Shown here: positions 28,689 through 37,535 of the stretch, one piece after another
Position numbering within the stretch: the stretch's first letter is position 1
How the letters are laid out: every line of letters starts with the position of its first letter
DNA from: Bradyrhizobium vignae
Lineage (GTDB): Bacteria; Pseudomonadota; Alphaproteobacteria; Rhizobiales; Xanthobacteraceae
Length of the DNA stretch: 64,000 bases
Direction of reading: 5' to 3'
Assembly: GCF_004114425.1 (NCBI RefSeq)
Contig: NZ_RDQF01000019.1
Coordinates: 62,001-126,000, forward strand
Made by a program: the position numbers and the translations under genes
Notes under the pieces: generated by a model
What the model saw: only the letters and a program-made list of their open reading frames with translations
Databases searched by the model: none
Told to the model about the DNA's origin: nothing

Positions 28689-30308
28689 TCACTTGCGGCT
28701 GACGTCGCGATAGTCGACCTGGCGATGGAACTCGTAGGTGTAGCCTTCGATCGACGGCGCCATGACGGCGTCCTGGTTTGGCTGCCACAACATGATCTGC
28801 GGCATCAGATCAAAGTGCATCGCGTTGAGCTTGCGGCCGGCTTCCTCATACTTGGCCTTATCAGGCTCGAAGCGCGCCTCCTGCGCGATCGCGGCAAGCT
28901 CCGGGTTGTTGATCGAAGAGTAGTTCCAGCGCTGATTGCCGGTGTAGAAGTTGCGGTAGAAGTAGTCGGTCGACGGTAGCCAGGCGACGATGCCTTCGGT
29001 GTAGAAGGGAAGCTTCTTCTCGTTGATCTGCGTCGACATCTGCGCATCCGGCAGCTTCTGGATGTCGACCTTGATCCCGATCTTGCCGAGCGATTCCTTC
29101 ACGAGAGCCGCCATCGGCTCGGCGGTCGAGGCCTGGCCGACGTTGAAGCTGAAGGTGGTCGAGAAGCCCTCGGGGAGACCTGCGGCCTTCAGATATTCCC
29201 TGGCCTTGTCGAGGTCGAGCTTCACCGGCTGCTGGAACGGATAGATTCCGTTCGCCGGCTTGCCGTCCGCCCAGGTTGCGCCGAACAGCGGCGAACCGCG
29301 GCCGAACAGGGCGGCCTTGAACATGTCGTCATAGGGCAGCGCGAAAGCGATGGCGCGGCGGACATTGACGTTGTCGAAGGGCGGGATCTGGTTGTTCATG
29401 GAGACGTAGGTGATCGCATTGTATTGCGGCGTCGAGACCACCTTCAGCTTGCCCTTGGCTTCCAGCGACTGCACGTCGCTGGCCTGCAGATCGAGCACGA
29501 GATCGGCATCGCCGCGCTCGACGAGGTTGGCGCGGGTCGCGGGCTCCGGCACCGATTGCACGATGATGCGCTTGAAGAAGGCCGGCTTGTTGGCCGAGCC
29601 GCGGTTCCAGTCCTCGTTGCGCTTGACGATCACCTGCTCGCCGGGCTTGAAGCTCTCGACCACATAGGCGCCGCTGCCGGCGGTGTGCTCCTTCAGCCAG
29701 GCTGTTGCCCAGGGATCGTCAGCCGTCGCGTGCTCCTTTGCCACTTTCGAGTTGATGATCATCGGGTAGACGGTGGCGAGATTGGGCAGCGCGAGCTTGT
29801 CGGGTTTTGGCAGCGTCACCTCTATGGTGAGGGGATCAATCACCTTGAACTGATCGGCCGATGTCAGCGATCCCGTCAGCAATTGCGCCTTGCCGAGGAT
29901 CGGCGCGGTGACGCAGCGATCGAGCGACCATTTCACGTCCTCGGCCGTGACGGGCGAGCCGTCCTGGAATTTTGCGTCCTTGCGCAGGCGGAAGGTGAGC
30001 TTCAGGCCGTCGGGGCTGACCTCGTAGGATTCGGCGAGCTCGCCCGTGATCGTGTCGAGATCGAATACCCATTTGCCGTTGAGCTGCTTGCGGCCGAACG
30101 CGACCAGACGGTCATAGGTGCTCATGCTCAATGCGAAGGACTCGCGGGTCGAGCCGGGGATGTTGGGATCGAGCGTGTTGACGGACGCGCCGGTCACGTA
30201 GCGCAATGTCTCTGCCCTGGTTTGCGCTTGCGACGGCGCGGTGACGATGAGCAACAGTGCGGTGATAGCGAGCACTGAGGTCGCCGGCCTGAAAGACACA
30301 AAACGCAT
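28689..30308 (-). CDS. ABC transporter substrate-binding protein, family 5 (Sec-exported)
   Basis: This 539-residue SBP_bac_5 protein has a Sec signal peptide (hydrophobic VLAITALLLIVTA, cut near SQA-QT). The mature N-terminus ETLRYVTGASVNTLDPNIPGS is typical for the family, as is FRLRKDAKFQDGSPVTAEDVKWSL near residue 110. It heads the first of the two tandem peptide-type transporters. It differs in sequence and export signal from the binding protein of the second system, so the two probably take different ligands. An AGGGA site precedes the ATG. Confidence 0.88.
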   Translation of the reverse strand: MRFVSFRPATSVLAITALLLIVTAPSQAQTRAETLRYVTGASVNTLDPNIPGSTRESFALSMSTYDRLVAFGRKQLNGKWVFDLDTITGELAESYEVSPDGLKLTFRLRKDAKFQDGSPVTAEDVKWSLDRCVTAPILGKAQLLTGSLTSADQFKVIDPLTIEVTLPKPDKLALPNLATVYPMIINSKVAKEHATADDPWATAWLKEHTAGSGAYVVESFKPGEQVIVKRNEDWNRGSANKPAFFKRIIVQSVPEPATRANLVERGDADLVLDLQASDVQSLEAKGKLKVVSTPQYNAITYVSMNNQIPPFDNVNVRRAIAFALPYDDMFKAALFGRGSPLFGATWADGKPANGIYPFQQPVKLDLDKAREYLKAAGLPEGFSTTFSFNVGQASTAEPMAALVKESLGKIGIKVDIQKLPDAQMSTQINEKKLPFYTEGIVAWLPSTDYFYRNFYTGNQRWNYSSINNPELAAIAQEARFEPDKAKYEEAGRKLNAMHFDLMPQIMLWQPNQDAVMAPSIEGYTYEFHRQVDYRDVSRK

Positions 30309-30426
30309 CGGTTTTTCCCTGAATTTCGAACGAGAACGCCAGCAAGGCAGGTTAAGAGAGAAGCAAGTTGCGCGCCAGTCTCATCGGGCGTTTTGCGGAC
30401 GAATCGTCGCGGCGGCGCATGGATGG

Positions 30427-31862
30427 TCACAGCGATCCCCCCATTTTTCGCGCCGGCCGCGTGACCACGGCCTGCGGCGCGTCATAGGCGCTGAGCGAGG
30501 CCCAATGGCGGGCGATATCGGCGCGGAACAGGCCGCGCGTCAGGCCGTGGACCAGCTTTGGAACGGCGGTCGTCATCGCATTGATCGAGGATCCCGACGG
30601 ACCGAAGCTCATGGTGGAGGCAATGGCGAAGAGATGGATGTCGGAGATCCACGGTGTCTTTCCCGGCGCGAGCTCGGTGAAGGCGTAATCATCGGCAAGA
30701 TAGGGAAAGCGGCCGAGGCGTTCGTTGCGCTCGTCCTCGGGCGGCTGGTAGCGGTCGGCCCAGGTCGCGATGTTACCGGCGCACTTGGCGAGCTCGCCGC
30801 GGCCGGCAAAGTTCATGTCGATGCCGGTGCCGCAGATGACGAAATCGGCGGTGATGGCGCCGCGTGGCGTCTCCAATTCGATGGCCTCGCCGGTCTTGCG
30901 CGCCGCCTCGACCGGCGCGCCCTCGTGCAACGTAAAATTGGCGTGCCGCGCGCAGCGGTCATAGGTTGGTTGCGGAAATCCCTCGCGCATCTCGAGGATC
31001 TTGCGCATGAAGCGCCAGCGCCAGGTATCGTCGACATCGCTGAGATGGCGCAGGAAGCCGCGGAAGGTCAGCCAACGATAGGGCTGGATCACCTGGATCT
31101 GCGCACGCCGGCACAGCAGGTGCACTTCGGCGGCACCGGCTTCCAGCGCCGTTGCCGCATTGTCGAGGCAGAGGCGCCGGCGCCGATCACGGCGACGCGC
31201 TTGCCGCGCAGGCTTTCGAAATCGATGTCGTCGGCGACGGTCGCGACCGAACTCGCCGGCAGATGCGCGAGCTGCTCCGGAATCATCCAGCCGCCCATGC
31301 CCTCCTGCCCCGTCGCCAGGACGATCTTGCGGGCGTAGAGCGTCTCGACCTCTCCTGCCCGTTTCACGCGCGCGGCGAGCAGGCCGTCAGACGCAGGCGC
31401 AATCTCAAGGAGCTCGCAACCGTTGCGTACCGGCAAGGCGATCGTGCGCCGCAGCCAGAGCAGATACGCCGCCCAATGGGCGCGCGGGATCAGGTCGAGT
31501 GCCTGCCAGCTCTCCTTGCCGAAGCGGGCCTCATGCCAGGACTGGTAGGTCAGGCTGGGGATATCGAGGTCCGGACCAGTGTAGTCCTTTGGGCTGCGCA
31601 GCGTCGGCATGCGGGCATAGGTGAGCCACGGGCCCTCCTTCCCTTCCTCGGCCTTGTCGATCAGCAGGATGTTGCTGACGCGGGAGCGCAGCAGGCCGAA
31701 ACCGATGGCGATGCCCGACTGGCCTGCGCCGACGATGAGCACATCCAGCGCCGTCTTGCCGTCGGGTCCCGTTTTCGCTTCGAGCCACGCGGCGCCGGGA
31801 TGGGCGATCCGCGCCAGATCGGCGCGAATATCAGCTTCGAGCTGGGTGAGCGCCTCACTCAT
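30427..31862 (-). pseudogene. Flavin-containing monooxygenase-like protein, one frameshift
   Basis: Two overlapping frames together encode one FAD/NADPH oxidoreductase of the CzcO/FMO type. The first (31862 down to about 31166) holds the FAD fold VLIVGAGQSGIAIGFGLL, a long middle domain, and the start of the NADPH fold VAVIGAGASA. There the frame breaks. The continuation (FDNAATALEAGAAEVHLLCRR, then residues to 30427) is in the next frame. One missing A on the + strand next to 31166 (GAGG instead of GAAGG) explains it, and repairing it gives exactly 478 codons. Either the gene is newly inactivated or the base was lost in sequencing. Its start overlaps the upstream SDR stop (ATGA), so it belongs to the operon. 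A role oxidising an N- or C-group of the imported compound is inference. Confidence 0.85.
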
Positions 31863-32608
31863 GCCGCGAGCCAGCCTCCGTCGACCACCATCACGGTGCC
31901 CGTCGTGAACGAAGAGGCATCGCTGGCGAGATGCAACGCGGCCTGCGCGACCTCTTCGGCCTGACCGAACCGCTTCATGGCGTGGCGGTTGCGCGAGGCC
32001 TCACGCACCTCATCTGGATTGGCGTGACGGGCAAAGCTGCGGCGAAGCATCGGCGTGTCGATCGCGCCCGGCGCAATCGCGTTGACGCGAATGCCGTCCG
32101 TTGCGAAATCCACCGCCATCGTCCGCGTCAGGCTGACGATTGCGCCCTTGGCGGCGATATAGGCGCTGTTGCCCTTGCCGCCGGCGATCGCAAGCTGCGA
32201 GGCCAGCGTGATGATCGAGCCGCTGTTCTGCCGCTGCATCTGCGGCACCGCGGCCCGCGCCCACAGCCAGGTGCCGCCGACATTGGCGCGGAACACCGCG
32301 TCCCAGTCTTCCGGACTCGTGGTCAGCACCGTGCCGCCGCAGGAGAACCCCGCAGCGGTCATCAGGATGTCGAGCCGACCGTGCCGCGCGACGACATCGC
32401 CGACAACCGCCTCGGCGAACGCGGCATCGCCGACGTCGCCGACATGCGTCGTTGCCTCGCTCAGCAGCTTCAGCGTGTCTTGAAGCCCTGCAGCATCACG
32501 ATCGACCAGAGCAAGGCGCGCGCCTTCCTCCGCGAACAGTTTTGCGCTGGCGCGGCCGATCCCCGAGCCCGCTCCCGTGATGATCGCCGTGCGCCCCTGC
32601 AGCCGCAT
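31859..32608 (-). CDS. SDR family oxidoreductase
   Basis: This 249-residue classical short-chain dehydrogenase has the NAD(P) glycine motif TGAGSGIG at residues 11-18, the catalytic Ser137, Tyr150 and Lys154, and the PG motif in NAIAPGAIDTPM. GGAGGGG lies upstream. The start is one base from the preceding epimerase stop, and its stop overlaps the monooxygenase start. It should oxidise an alcohol or reduce a ketone in the pathway of this block; the substrate cannot be named. Confidence 0.88.
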   Translation of the reverse strand: MRLQGRTAIITGAGSGIGRASAKLFAEEGARLALVDRDAAGLQDTLKLLSEATTHVGDVGDAAFAEAVVGDVVARHGRLDILMTAAGFSCGGTVLTTSPEDWDAVFRANVGGTWLWARAAVPQMQRQNSGSIITLASQLAIAGGKGNSAYIAAKGAIVSLTRTMAVDFATDGIRVNAIAPGAIDTPMLRRSFARHANPDEVREASRNRHAMKRFGQAEEVAQAALHLASDASSFTTGTVMVVDGGWLAA

Positions 32609-32609
32609 A

Positions 32610-33584
32610 TCAAATCCCCTCCTTGTGCTGCACCCACCAGGCGCTCATCGCGGCAGCGGATTCGGCGCAGCCGAACCGCGCGCGCCAGCCGAATTCGTCG
32701 GCCATCCGCCTGACCGACAGCGGCGCGCGATCCCCGCCATGAAGCTTGATGACGGTCTTCTCTCCGGGAGACACGAGCCGGCACTCCAGCCCGGGATGCA
32801 GGGCCGCAAACGCCTCGCCCCATTGCAGCGCCGACCACGCCACGCCGCTGGAGATATTGTAAAGCCGATCGCGCGGCCGCTCGGCCTCGATCAGCAGTGC
32901 CACCGCCTCGGCGACGTCCGGCGCATAGGTCCAATCTTTGATTCCAGGAGCTGGCAAGAGCGCCGGTTCGCCGCGGGCGAACGCAGCGAGGATTTGGAAC
33001 TGGAGGCTCGGCGTATCTCGCACCGAGCCGGGCCGCTCCCAAGGACCGAACACGGCACTCAAGCGCACGCTCAGGAAATCACCGCCAAAGAGCTCGGCAT
33101 GGCGCGCTACGGAGCGCTCGGAGGTGAATTTGCTGATGGCGTAGAACGAGACGGGATCGCAGGGCGTTTCCTCGTCCAATATCCGGTGACGTTGACCTGC
33201 TGCCCCGTAGGCCGACGCCGACGAAAGATTGATGACGCGGCGAACACCATGGCGGATCGCCGCAAGCAGAATGGGAATCTGCGCCATCACGTTGATTTCG
33301 AGAACGCGCGCGGGCGATGCCCGTTCGAGATCATCGCCGGCGGTGACCGCGGCGCCCAGCACGATCGCGTCGCAGCCCTGTGCCATGAGGGCGTCGATGC
33401 CTTGCGCGTCGGTGATGTCGCCCTGAACGACCTTGAGCCGCTCGCGGTAGTCGGCCAGCGATCGCTGCGCAGCCGGTGGCAGCGGCGAACGATCATGCAG
33501 CGTCACCTCGTGTCCGCGCGCAAGCAGCACCTCGGCAAGATTGAGGCCGACAAACCCGGTGCCGCCGAAGATGACGATCTTCAT
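32610..33584 (-). CDS. NAD-dependent epimerase/dehydratase family protein
   Basis: This 324-residue extended SDR has the N-terminal GGTGFVG (residues 7-13), Ser122-Ser-Ala-Ser and the catalytic pair Tyr148-x3-Lys152 (SFYAISK). Relatives act on nucleotide sugars or as 4-hydroxy-acid and denatured-sugar dehydrogenases. Placement directly after the dihydropyrimidinase (16 bases) and before an SDR argues for a catabolic oxidoreductase rather than polysaccharide synthesis. The ribosome site is weak, suggesting coupling. Confidence 0.83.
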   Translation of the reverse strand: MKIVIFGGTGFVGLNLAEVLLARGHEVTLHDRSPLPPAAQRSLADYRERLKVVQGDITDAQGIDALMAQGCDAIVLGAAVTAGDDLERASPARVLEINVMAQIPILLAAIRHGVRRVINLSSASAYGAAGQRHRILDEETPCDPVSFYAISKFTSERSVARHAELFGGDFLSVRLSAVFGPWERPGSVRDTPSLQFQILAAFARGEPALLPAPGIKDWTYAPDVAEAVALLIEAERPRDRLYNISSGVAWSALQWGEAFAALHPGLECRLVSPGEKTVIKLHGGDRAPLSVRRMADEFGWRARFGCAESAAAMSAWWVQHKEGI

Positions 33585-33600
33585 CGCGAGCGATCCACCG

Positions 33601-35070
33601 TCACAGCAGTTTTGCTCCGAAATTCCGTTCCGGATCCATGTCGGCGACGAGCCGGCCGGTCGGCTTTGCCGCCTCGCCGCCGCTGCGCGCCAGGAATTTT
33701 CCGCTGCCGGCGCTCGCGAGACACTTGTTGCCGTCGATGATCACGCGGCCGCGCGAGAGCACCGATACCGGCCAGCCCTTCAGCTTGCGACCCGAGAACG
33801 GCGTGTAGCCGGCGAGATCGTGCATCATCTCGTCGGCAATCGTGACCTCGCGGTTTGGGTCCCAGATCGCGATATCGGCGTCGGCCCCGACCGCGATCGA
33901 GCCCTTGCGCGGATGCAGATTGTAGATCTTTGCCGGCGCCGTCGCGGTCAGCTCGACGAATTTTTCCAGGCCGAGCCGCCCCTTTGACACCATCGCGTCG
34001 AACAACAGCGGCAGCCGCAGCTCAAGCCCAGGCAGGCCATTCGCGACCTGCTTGAAATTGGGATTGGGGCCGGCGCGCAGCTTGCCGGTCTCATCGTAAC
34101 GATACGGCGCGTGATCGGAGGAGATGGTCTGGAGATCGCCGAGCGAGAGCGCCTGCCACAGCGCCTCCTGGTCGGCATGCGTGCGCGGCGGCGGGCTGCA
34201 CATCCATTTGGCGCCTTCGGCGCCGGGCTTGTCGAGATCGTGGGCGGTGAGGAACAGATATTGCGGGCAGGTCTCGGCGAACACCTTGAGCCCCTGCCCG
34301 CGCGAGTCGCGGATCACCTTGGCGCCTTCGGCGGTCGAGACATGGAAGATCATGATCGGCTGGTCGATCAGCGCGGCCATGCCGATCAGGCGCGTGAACG
34401 CTTCCGCCTCCGACACACGCGCGTGGCTGACGGCGTGATATTTCGGCATGGTGTAGCCGCGCGCAAGCAGCCGCTTCACCATCCAGGCAATGATGCCGTG
34501 ATTCTCGGCATGCGCACACAGCATCGCGCCGGACTCGCGCGCGGCGAGCAGGATGTCGAGCAAAGGCTCGTCATCGACCTTGAGCCGGTCGTAGGTCATG
34601 AAGATCTTGATCGACGCATGGCCCTGCTTCACCAGCGACGGGATGTGCTCCTCCACCGTCTCCCTGGTCGCATCCGCGATGATCATGTGAAAGGCGTAGT
34701 CGATCACCGCACCCTTCTTCGCCAGCGCGTGATAATCCTCCACCACCTGTGGCAGCTTCATCCCGACATGCTGGGCGGCGAACGGGATCACCGTGGTGGT
34801 GCCGCCGAACGCGGCCGAGACGGTCGCGCTCTCAAAAGTGTCGGCGTTCATGATGCCGGCGGCCGACAACTGCTCGATATGGGCGTGGCTGTCGACGCCG
34901 CCAGGCAACACCAGCTTGCCGCGTGCGTCGATCTCGCGCTTGGCCGCCGGAAGCCCGCGGCCGACGGCGGCGATGGTTTCGCCTGATATGGCGACGTCGG
35001 CCTCGAAGACGTCGGTCGTGGTCGCGACACGGCCGCCGCGGATGATCAGGTCGTAAGCGGGTTCAGTCAT
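33601..35070 (-). CDS. Dihydropyrimidinase / D-hydantoinase
   Basis: This 489-residue cyclic amidohydrolase opens dihydropyrimidine or 5-substituted hydantoin rings to N-carbamoyl amino acids. The full two-metal site is present: His62 and His64 (SHAHIEQ), the carboxylated Lys155 (SIKIFMTY), His187 (CAHAEN), His243 (FHVST) and the Asp of SSDHAPY. Length matches the family (about 460-490). An N-carbamoyl amino acid hydrolase and a racemase-like gene lie beside it, making a complete hydantoin set. GGAG precedes the ATG at 35070, and the 53-base gap to the divergent racemase gene must hold promoters for one or both. Dihydrouracil and hydantoin as natural substrates cannot be told apart here. Confidence 0.92.
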   Translation of the reverse strand: MTEPAYDLIIRGGRVATTTDVFEADVAISGETIAAVGRGLPAAKREIDARGKLVLPGGVDSHAHIEQLSAAGIMNADTFESATVSAAFGGTTTVIPFAAQHVGMKLPQVVEDYHALAKKGAVIDYAFHMIIADATRETVEEHIPSLVKQGHASIKIFMTYDRLKVDDEPLLDILLAARESGAMLCAHAENHGIIAWMVKRLLARGYTMPKYHAVSHARVSEAEAFTRLIGMAALIDQPIMIFHVSTAEGAKVIRDSRGQGLKVFAETCPQYLFLTAHDLDKPGAEGAKWMCSPPPRTHADQEALWQALSLGDLQTISSDHAPYRYDETGKLRAGPNPNFKQVANGLPGLELRLPLLFDAMVSKGRLGLEKFVELTATAPAKIYNLHPRKGSIAVGADADIAIWDPNREVTIADEMMHDLAGYTPFSGRKLKGWPVSVLSRGRVIIDGNKCLASAGSGKFLARSGGEAAKPTGRLVADMDPERNFGAKLL

Positions 35071-35123
35071 GAGGCACTCCGTGATAGGCTCAAGGCACGC
35101 AATTGCAATTTCGCAGGAAGACC

Positions 35124-35789
35124 ATGATGTCCCGTCCGCGCATTCTCGTCATCAATCCGAATTCCAATCCTGCGGTCACGCGAGGGCTGGAGGACGCGCT
35201 GAAGCCGCTCGATTTCGAAGGCGGGCCGGAGCTGGTCTGCCAGACGCTGGCCGAGGGTCCCTTCGGCATCGAAAGCCAGGCGGACGTCGACAGCGTTGCG
35301 ATGCCGCTGCGAAAGCTCGTCGAAAGCGACAACGGCTCGGCCGCCTTCGTCATCGCCTGCTACAGCGATCCCGGGCTTCAGGTCTGCCGCGAAGGCACCG
35401 ACCGCCCCGTGTTCGGCATCGCCGAGTGCGGCGTGCTGACGGCGCTTTCCCGCGCTGAGACCTTCGGCGTCATCGCAATTGCGCAGCGTTCGATCGCGCG
35501 GCACATGCGCTATCTCAGGCAGATGGGACTGACCGAGCGCCTTGCCGGCGAGCGGCCGCTGAACATGAGCGTTGCGGAAACGGCCTCCGGTGAAGGCACG
35601 CTGGCCAAGATGATCGAGGTCGGTCGCGTGCTGCGCGACGAGGACGGCGCCCGCGCCATCGTGATGGGCTGCGCCGGCATGGCGCGCCACCGCCGCCCGC
35701 TCGAAGACGCGTTGCGCATTCCCGTGATCGACCCGACACAGGCGGCCGTCACCATGGCGCTGGGTACGGTGCAGTTCTCGGCCCACTAG
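35124..35789 (+). CDS. Aspartate/glutamate racemase family protein (hydantoin-racemase-like)
   Basis: This 221-residue protein of the Asp/Glu/hydantoin racemase superfamily opens RILVINPNSNPAVTRG, typical of hydantoin racemases. It has both cysteine sites, FVIACYSDPGLQ and VMGCAGMA. It would interconvert D- and L-5-substituted hydantoins to feed the stereoselective hydantoinase next door. Related arylmalonate decarboxylases or allantoin racemases are alternatives. Starts at 35124 or 35127 both fit the AGGAAG site. The gene is the only + strand gene in this block, divergent from the hydantoinase and convergent with the flavin reductase: their stop codons share the palindrome CTAG. Confidence 0.85.
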   Translation: MMSRPRILVINPNSNPAVTRGLEDALKPLDFEGGPELVCQTLAEGPFGIESQADVDSVAMPLRKLVESDNGSAAFVIACYSDPGLQVCREGTDRPVFGIAECGVLTALSRAETFGVIAIAQRSIARHMRYLRQMGLTERLAGERPLNMSVAETASGEGTLAKMIEVGRVLRDEDGARAIVMGCAGMARHRRPLEDALRIPVIDPTQAAVTMALGTVQFSAH

Positions 35790-36445
35790 GCGTCCTTCAG
35801 CTCTTTGGCAACTTGGCGCGCGAGCCATTGCGCATGGCTCTCGCGCGTCAAAGCAAACGTATCCCGCTGCGTCGTGTAGAGATTGCCGAACATGCGGCCG
35901 ATCGGCCGGTAGGCGTCGAGATCGACATACATGTTGGCGGTGTCGACGAGCCCCTCACGCGCGTGCACCCTGAGCACCTCGCCGACCAGGAGCTCACGAT
36001 CCGGAGAGAAGTTCAGCACGACGTGGCGCCGGCATTCCAGCGCGAAGGGCGCGGCGGCGAGGCGCGGCACCTTCACATCGATCGAGGGAAGCGTCGCAAG
36101 CCCGGTCGCGGCGACCTCGCTATCGCCGGAGGGAAAATCGACGGCGCAGTCGTTCATCGCCACCGACAGCGCCTCATCGACCATGTGCACCACGAACTCG
36201 CCGTCGCGATGGATGTTGCGGGTCGTGTCCTTCGGCGAGCGATCCGGCTTGTGCTGGAGCCCGAGCACGATCAGCGCTGGATTCTCCGAGAACACGTTGA
36301 AGAAGCTGAACGGCGCGGCGTTGACCGCACCATTCTCGTCCAGCGTCGTGACCAGCGCGATCGGCCGCGGCACGACCACGCCGCAAAGCAGCTTGTAGCG
36401 ATCGCGCGGATCGAGTTCACGCAGCGGGATGCCCTTGTCCACCAT
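35786..36445 (-). CDS. Flavin reductase family protein
   Basis: This 219-residue FMN-binding split-barrel protein of the flavin-reductase-like family has the flavin site in PRPIALVTTLDENGAVNAAPFSFFNVFS (residues about 25-55). It starts at 36445, five bases after the carbamoylase stop. Such enzymes supply reduced flavin to two-component monooxygenases, or are flavin-dependent themselves. The flavin monooxygenase-like gene of this block is one-component in style, so a partner is not obvious. Confidence 0.85.
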   Translation of the reverse strand: MVDKGIPLRELDPRDRYKLLCGVVVPRPIALVTTLDENGAVNAAPFSFFNVFSENPALIVLGLQHKPDRSPKDTTRNIHRDGEFVVHMVDEALSVAMNDCAVDFPSGDSEVAATGLATLPSIDVKVPRLAAAPFALECRRHVVLNFSPDRELLVGEVLRVHAREGLVDTANMYVDLDAYRPIGRMFGNLYTTQRDTFALTRESHAQWLARQVAKELKDA

Positions 36446-36450
36446 CGGCC

Positions 36451-37383
36451 TCACGTCTCCGGCGGCGGCACCGCGCCGGTCTGGCTGGTGATCAGGCCAT
36501 AATGCTCGACGCGGCGGTGCCGCGCGAAATCGAAAATCGTTGTCTTGCCGAAGGTGGTGGCGTCGAGGTCGCACGCGTGGACCAGAACCTCGTCGTCCTC
36601 GGACTTGGCTTCGGCGACGATCTCGCCGTTGGGATCAACGATCAGGCTGCCGCCGAACAGCGGGTGGCCGTCCTCGACGCCGGCCTTGGCCACCGCGACC
36701 ACCCAGGTCGAGTTCTGGTAGGCACCGGCCTGCACCGAGAGGCGGTTGTGGAACAGGCGCTTCTCGACGCCCTCCTCGCTTCTTTCCGCATTCACGGAAG
36801 GCGTATTGTAGCCGATCAGCACCATCTCGACGCCCTGCAAGCCCATGACCCGATAGGTCTCCGGCCAGCGGCGATCGTTGCAGATGGCCATCCCGATGAT
36901 ACCGCCCAGCGTACGCCAGACGTTGAAGCCGAGATCGCCCGGCTCGAAATAGCGCTTCTCCAGATGCTGATGCGAGCGCTTGGTGTCGTACTCGACGTGG
37001 CCGGGCAAATGGACCTTGCGGTATTTGCCGACGATATTGCCGGATTTATCCGTGAGGATCGCGGTGTTGAAGTGATGGCCGTCTGGCGTCAGCTCCGCAT
37101 AGCCGAAATTCATCGCCATCCCGTGCTGCGCCGCACGCTCGAACAGCGGCTTCGTCGCCGTGTTCGGCATCTCGCGCTCGAACCAGATGTCGAACTCGGA
37201 GCGATCCTCCACGTACCAACGCGGGAAGAACGTCGTCAGCGCCAACTCAGGATAGACGATGAGGTCGGCACCCTTGCTCTTGGCCTCGTCCATCAGCGCG
37301 ATCATTCGCTTGACCACGGCCTCGCGGCTGTCGGCCCTCTGGATCGGGCCCATCTGGGCGGCAGCAACATTGACGATACGCAT
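36451..37383 (-). CDS. N-carbamoyl amino acid hydrolase (nitrilase superfamily)
   Basis: This 310-residue protein has the nitrilase-superfamily triad Glu46 (VYPELAL), Lys123 (YRKVHLPG) and Cys168 in AICNDRRWPE. The CNDRRWPE segment and the total length match N-carbamoyl-D-amino acid amidohydrolases, which turn N-carbamoyl amino acids into free amino acid, CO2 and ammonia. This is the step after the hydantoinase encoded close by. AGGA lies nine bases before the ATG, and a 15-bp tandem repeat sits just upstream. Beta-ureidopropionase activity is the main alternative. Confidence 0.9.
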   Translation of the reverse strand: MRIVNVAAAQMGPIQRADSREAVVKRMIALMDEAKSKGADLIVYPELALTTFFPRWYVEDRSEFDIWFEREMPNTATKPLFERAAQHGMAMNFGYAELTPDGHHFNTAILTDKSGNIVGKYRKVHLPGHVEYDTKRSHQHLEKRYFEPGDLGFNVWRTLGGIIGMAICNDRRWPETYRVMGLQGVEMVLIGYNTPSVNAERSEEGVEKRLFHNRLSVQAGAYQNSTWVVAVAKAGVEDGHPLFGGSLIVDPNGEIVAEAKSEDDEVLVHACDLDATTFGKTTIFDFARHRRVEHYGLITSQTGAVPPPET

Positions 37384-37398
37384 CAGCGAATTCCTGGT

Positions 37399-37428
37399 GA
37401 TGTCTTGGTAGAAGATGTCTTGGCAGAA
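37399..37428. repeat. 15-bp tandem repeat, two copies
   Basis: GATGTCTTGGTAGAA (37399-37413) is followed directly by GATGTCTTGGCAGAA (37414-37428), one mismatch. It lies 16-45 bases upstream of the carbamoylase start, in the 152-base gap after the aminotransferase gene, so it may be a regulator site or simple slippage. Confidence 0.75.
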
Positions 37429-37535
37429 GCCACAGTTTCAACGATGTGCCGGCGCGCGCAGCTTAACGCAGCATCGCCCGAAATTTCCAGCCTGCGGCGT
37501 GCGAGACGGCAAGGTGCGCTTTGCATGACCTGCAT

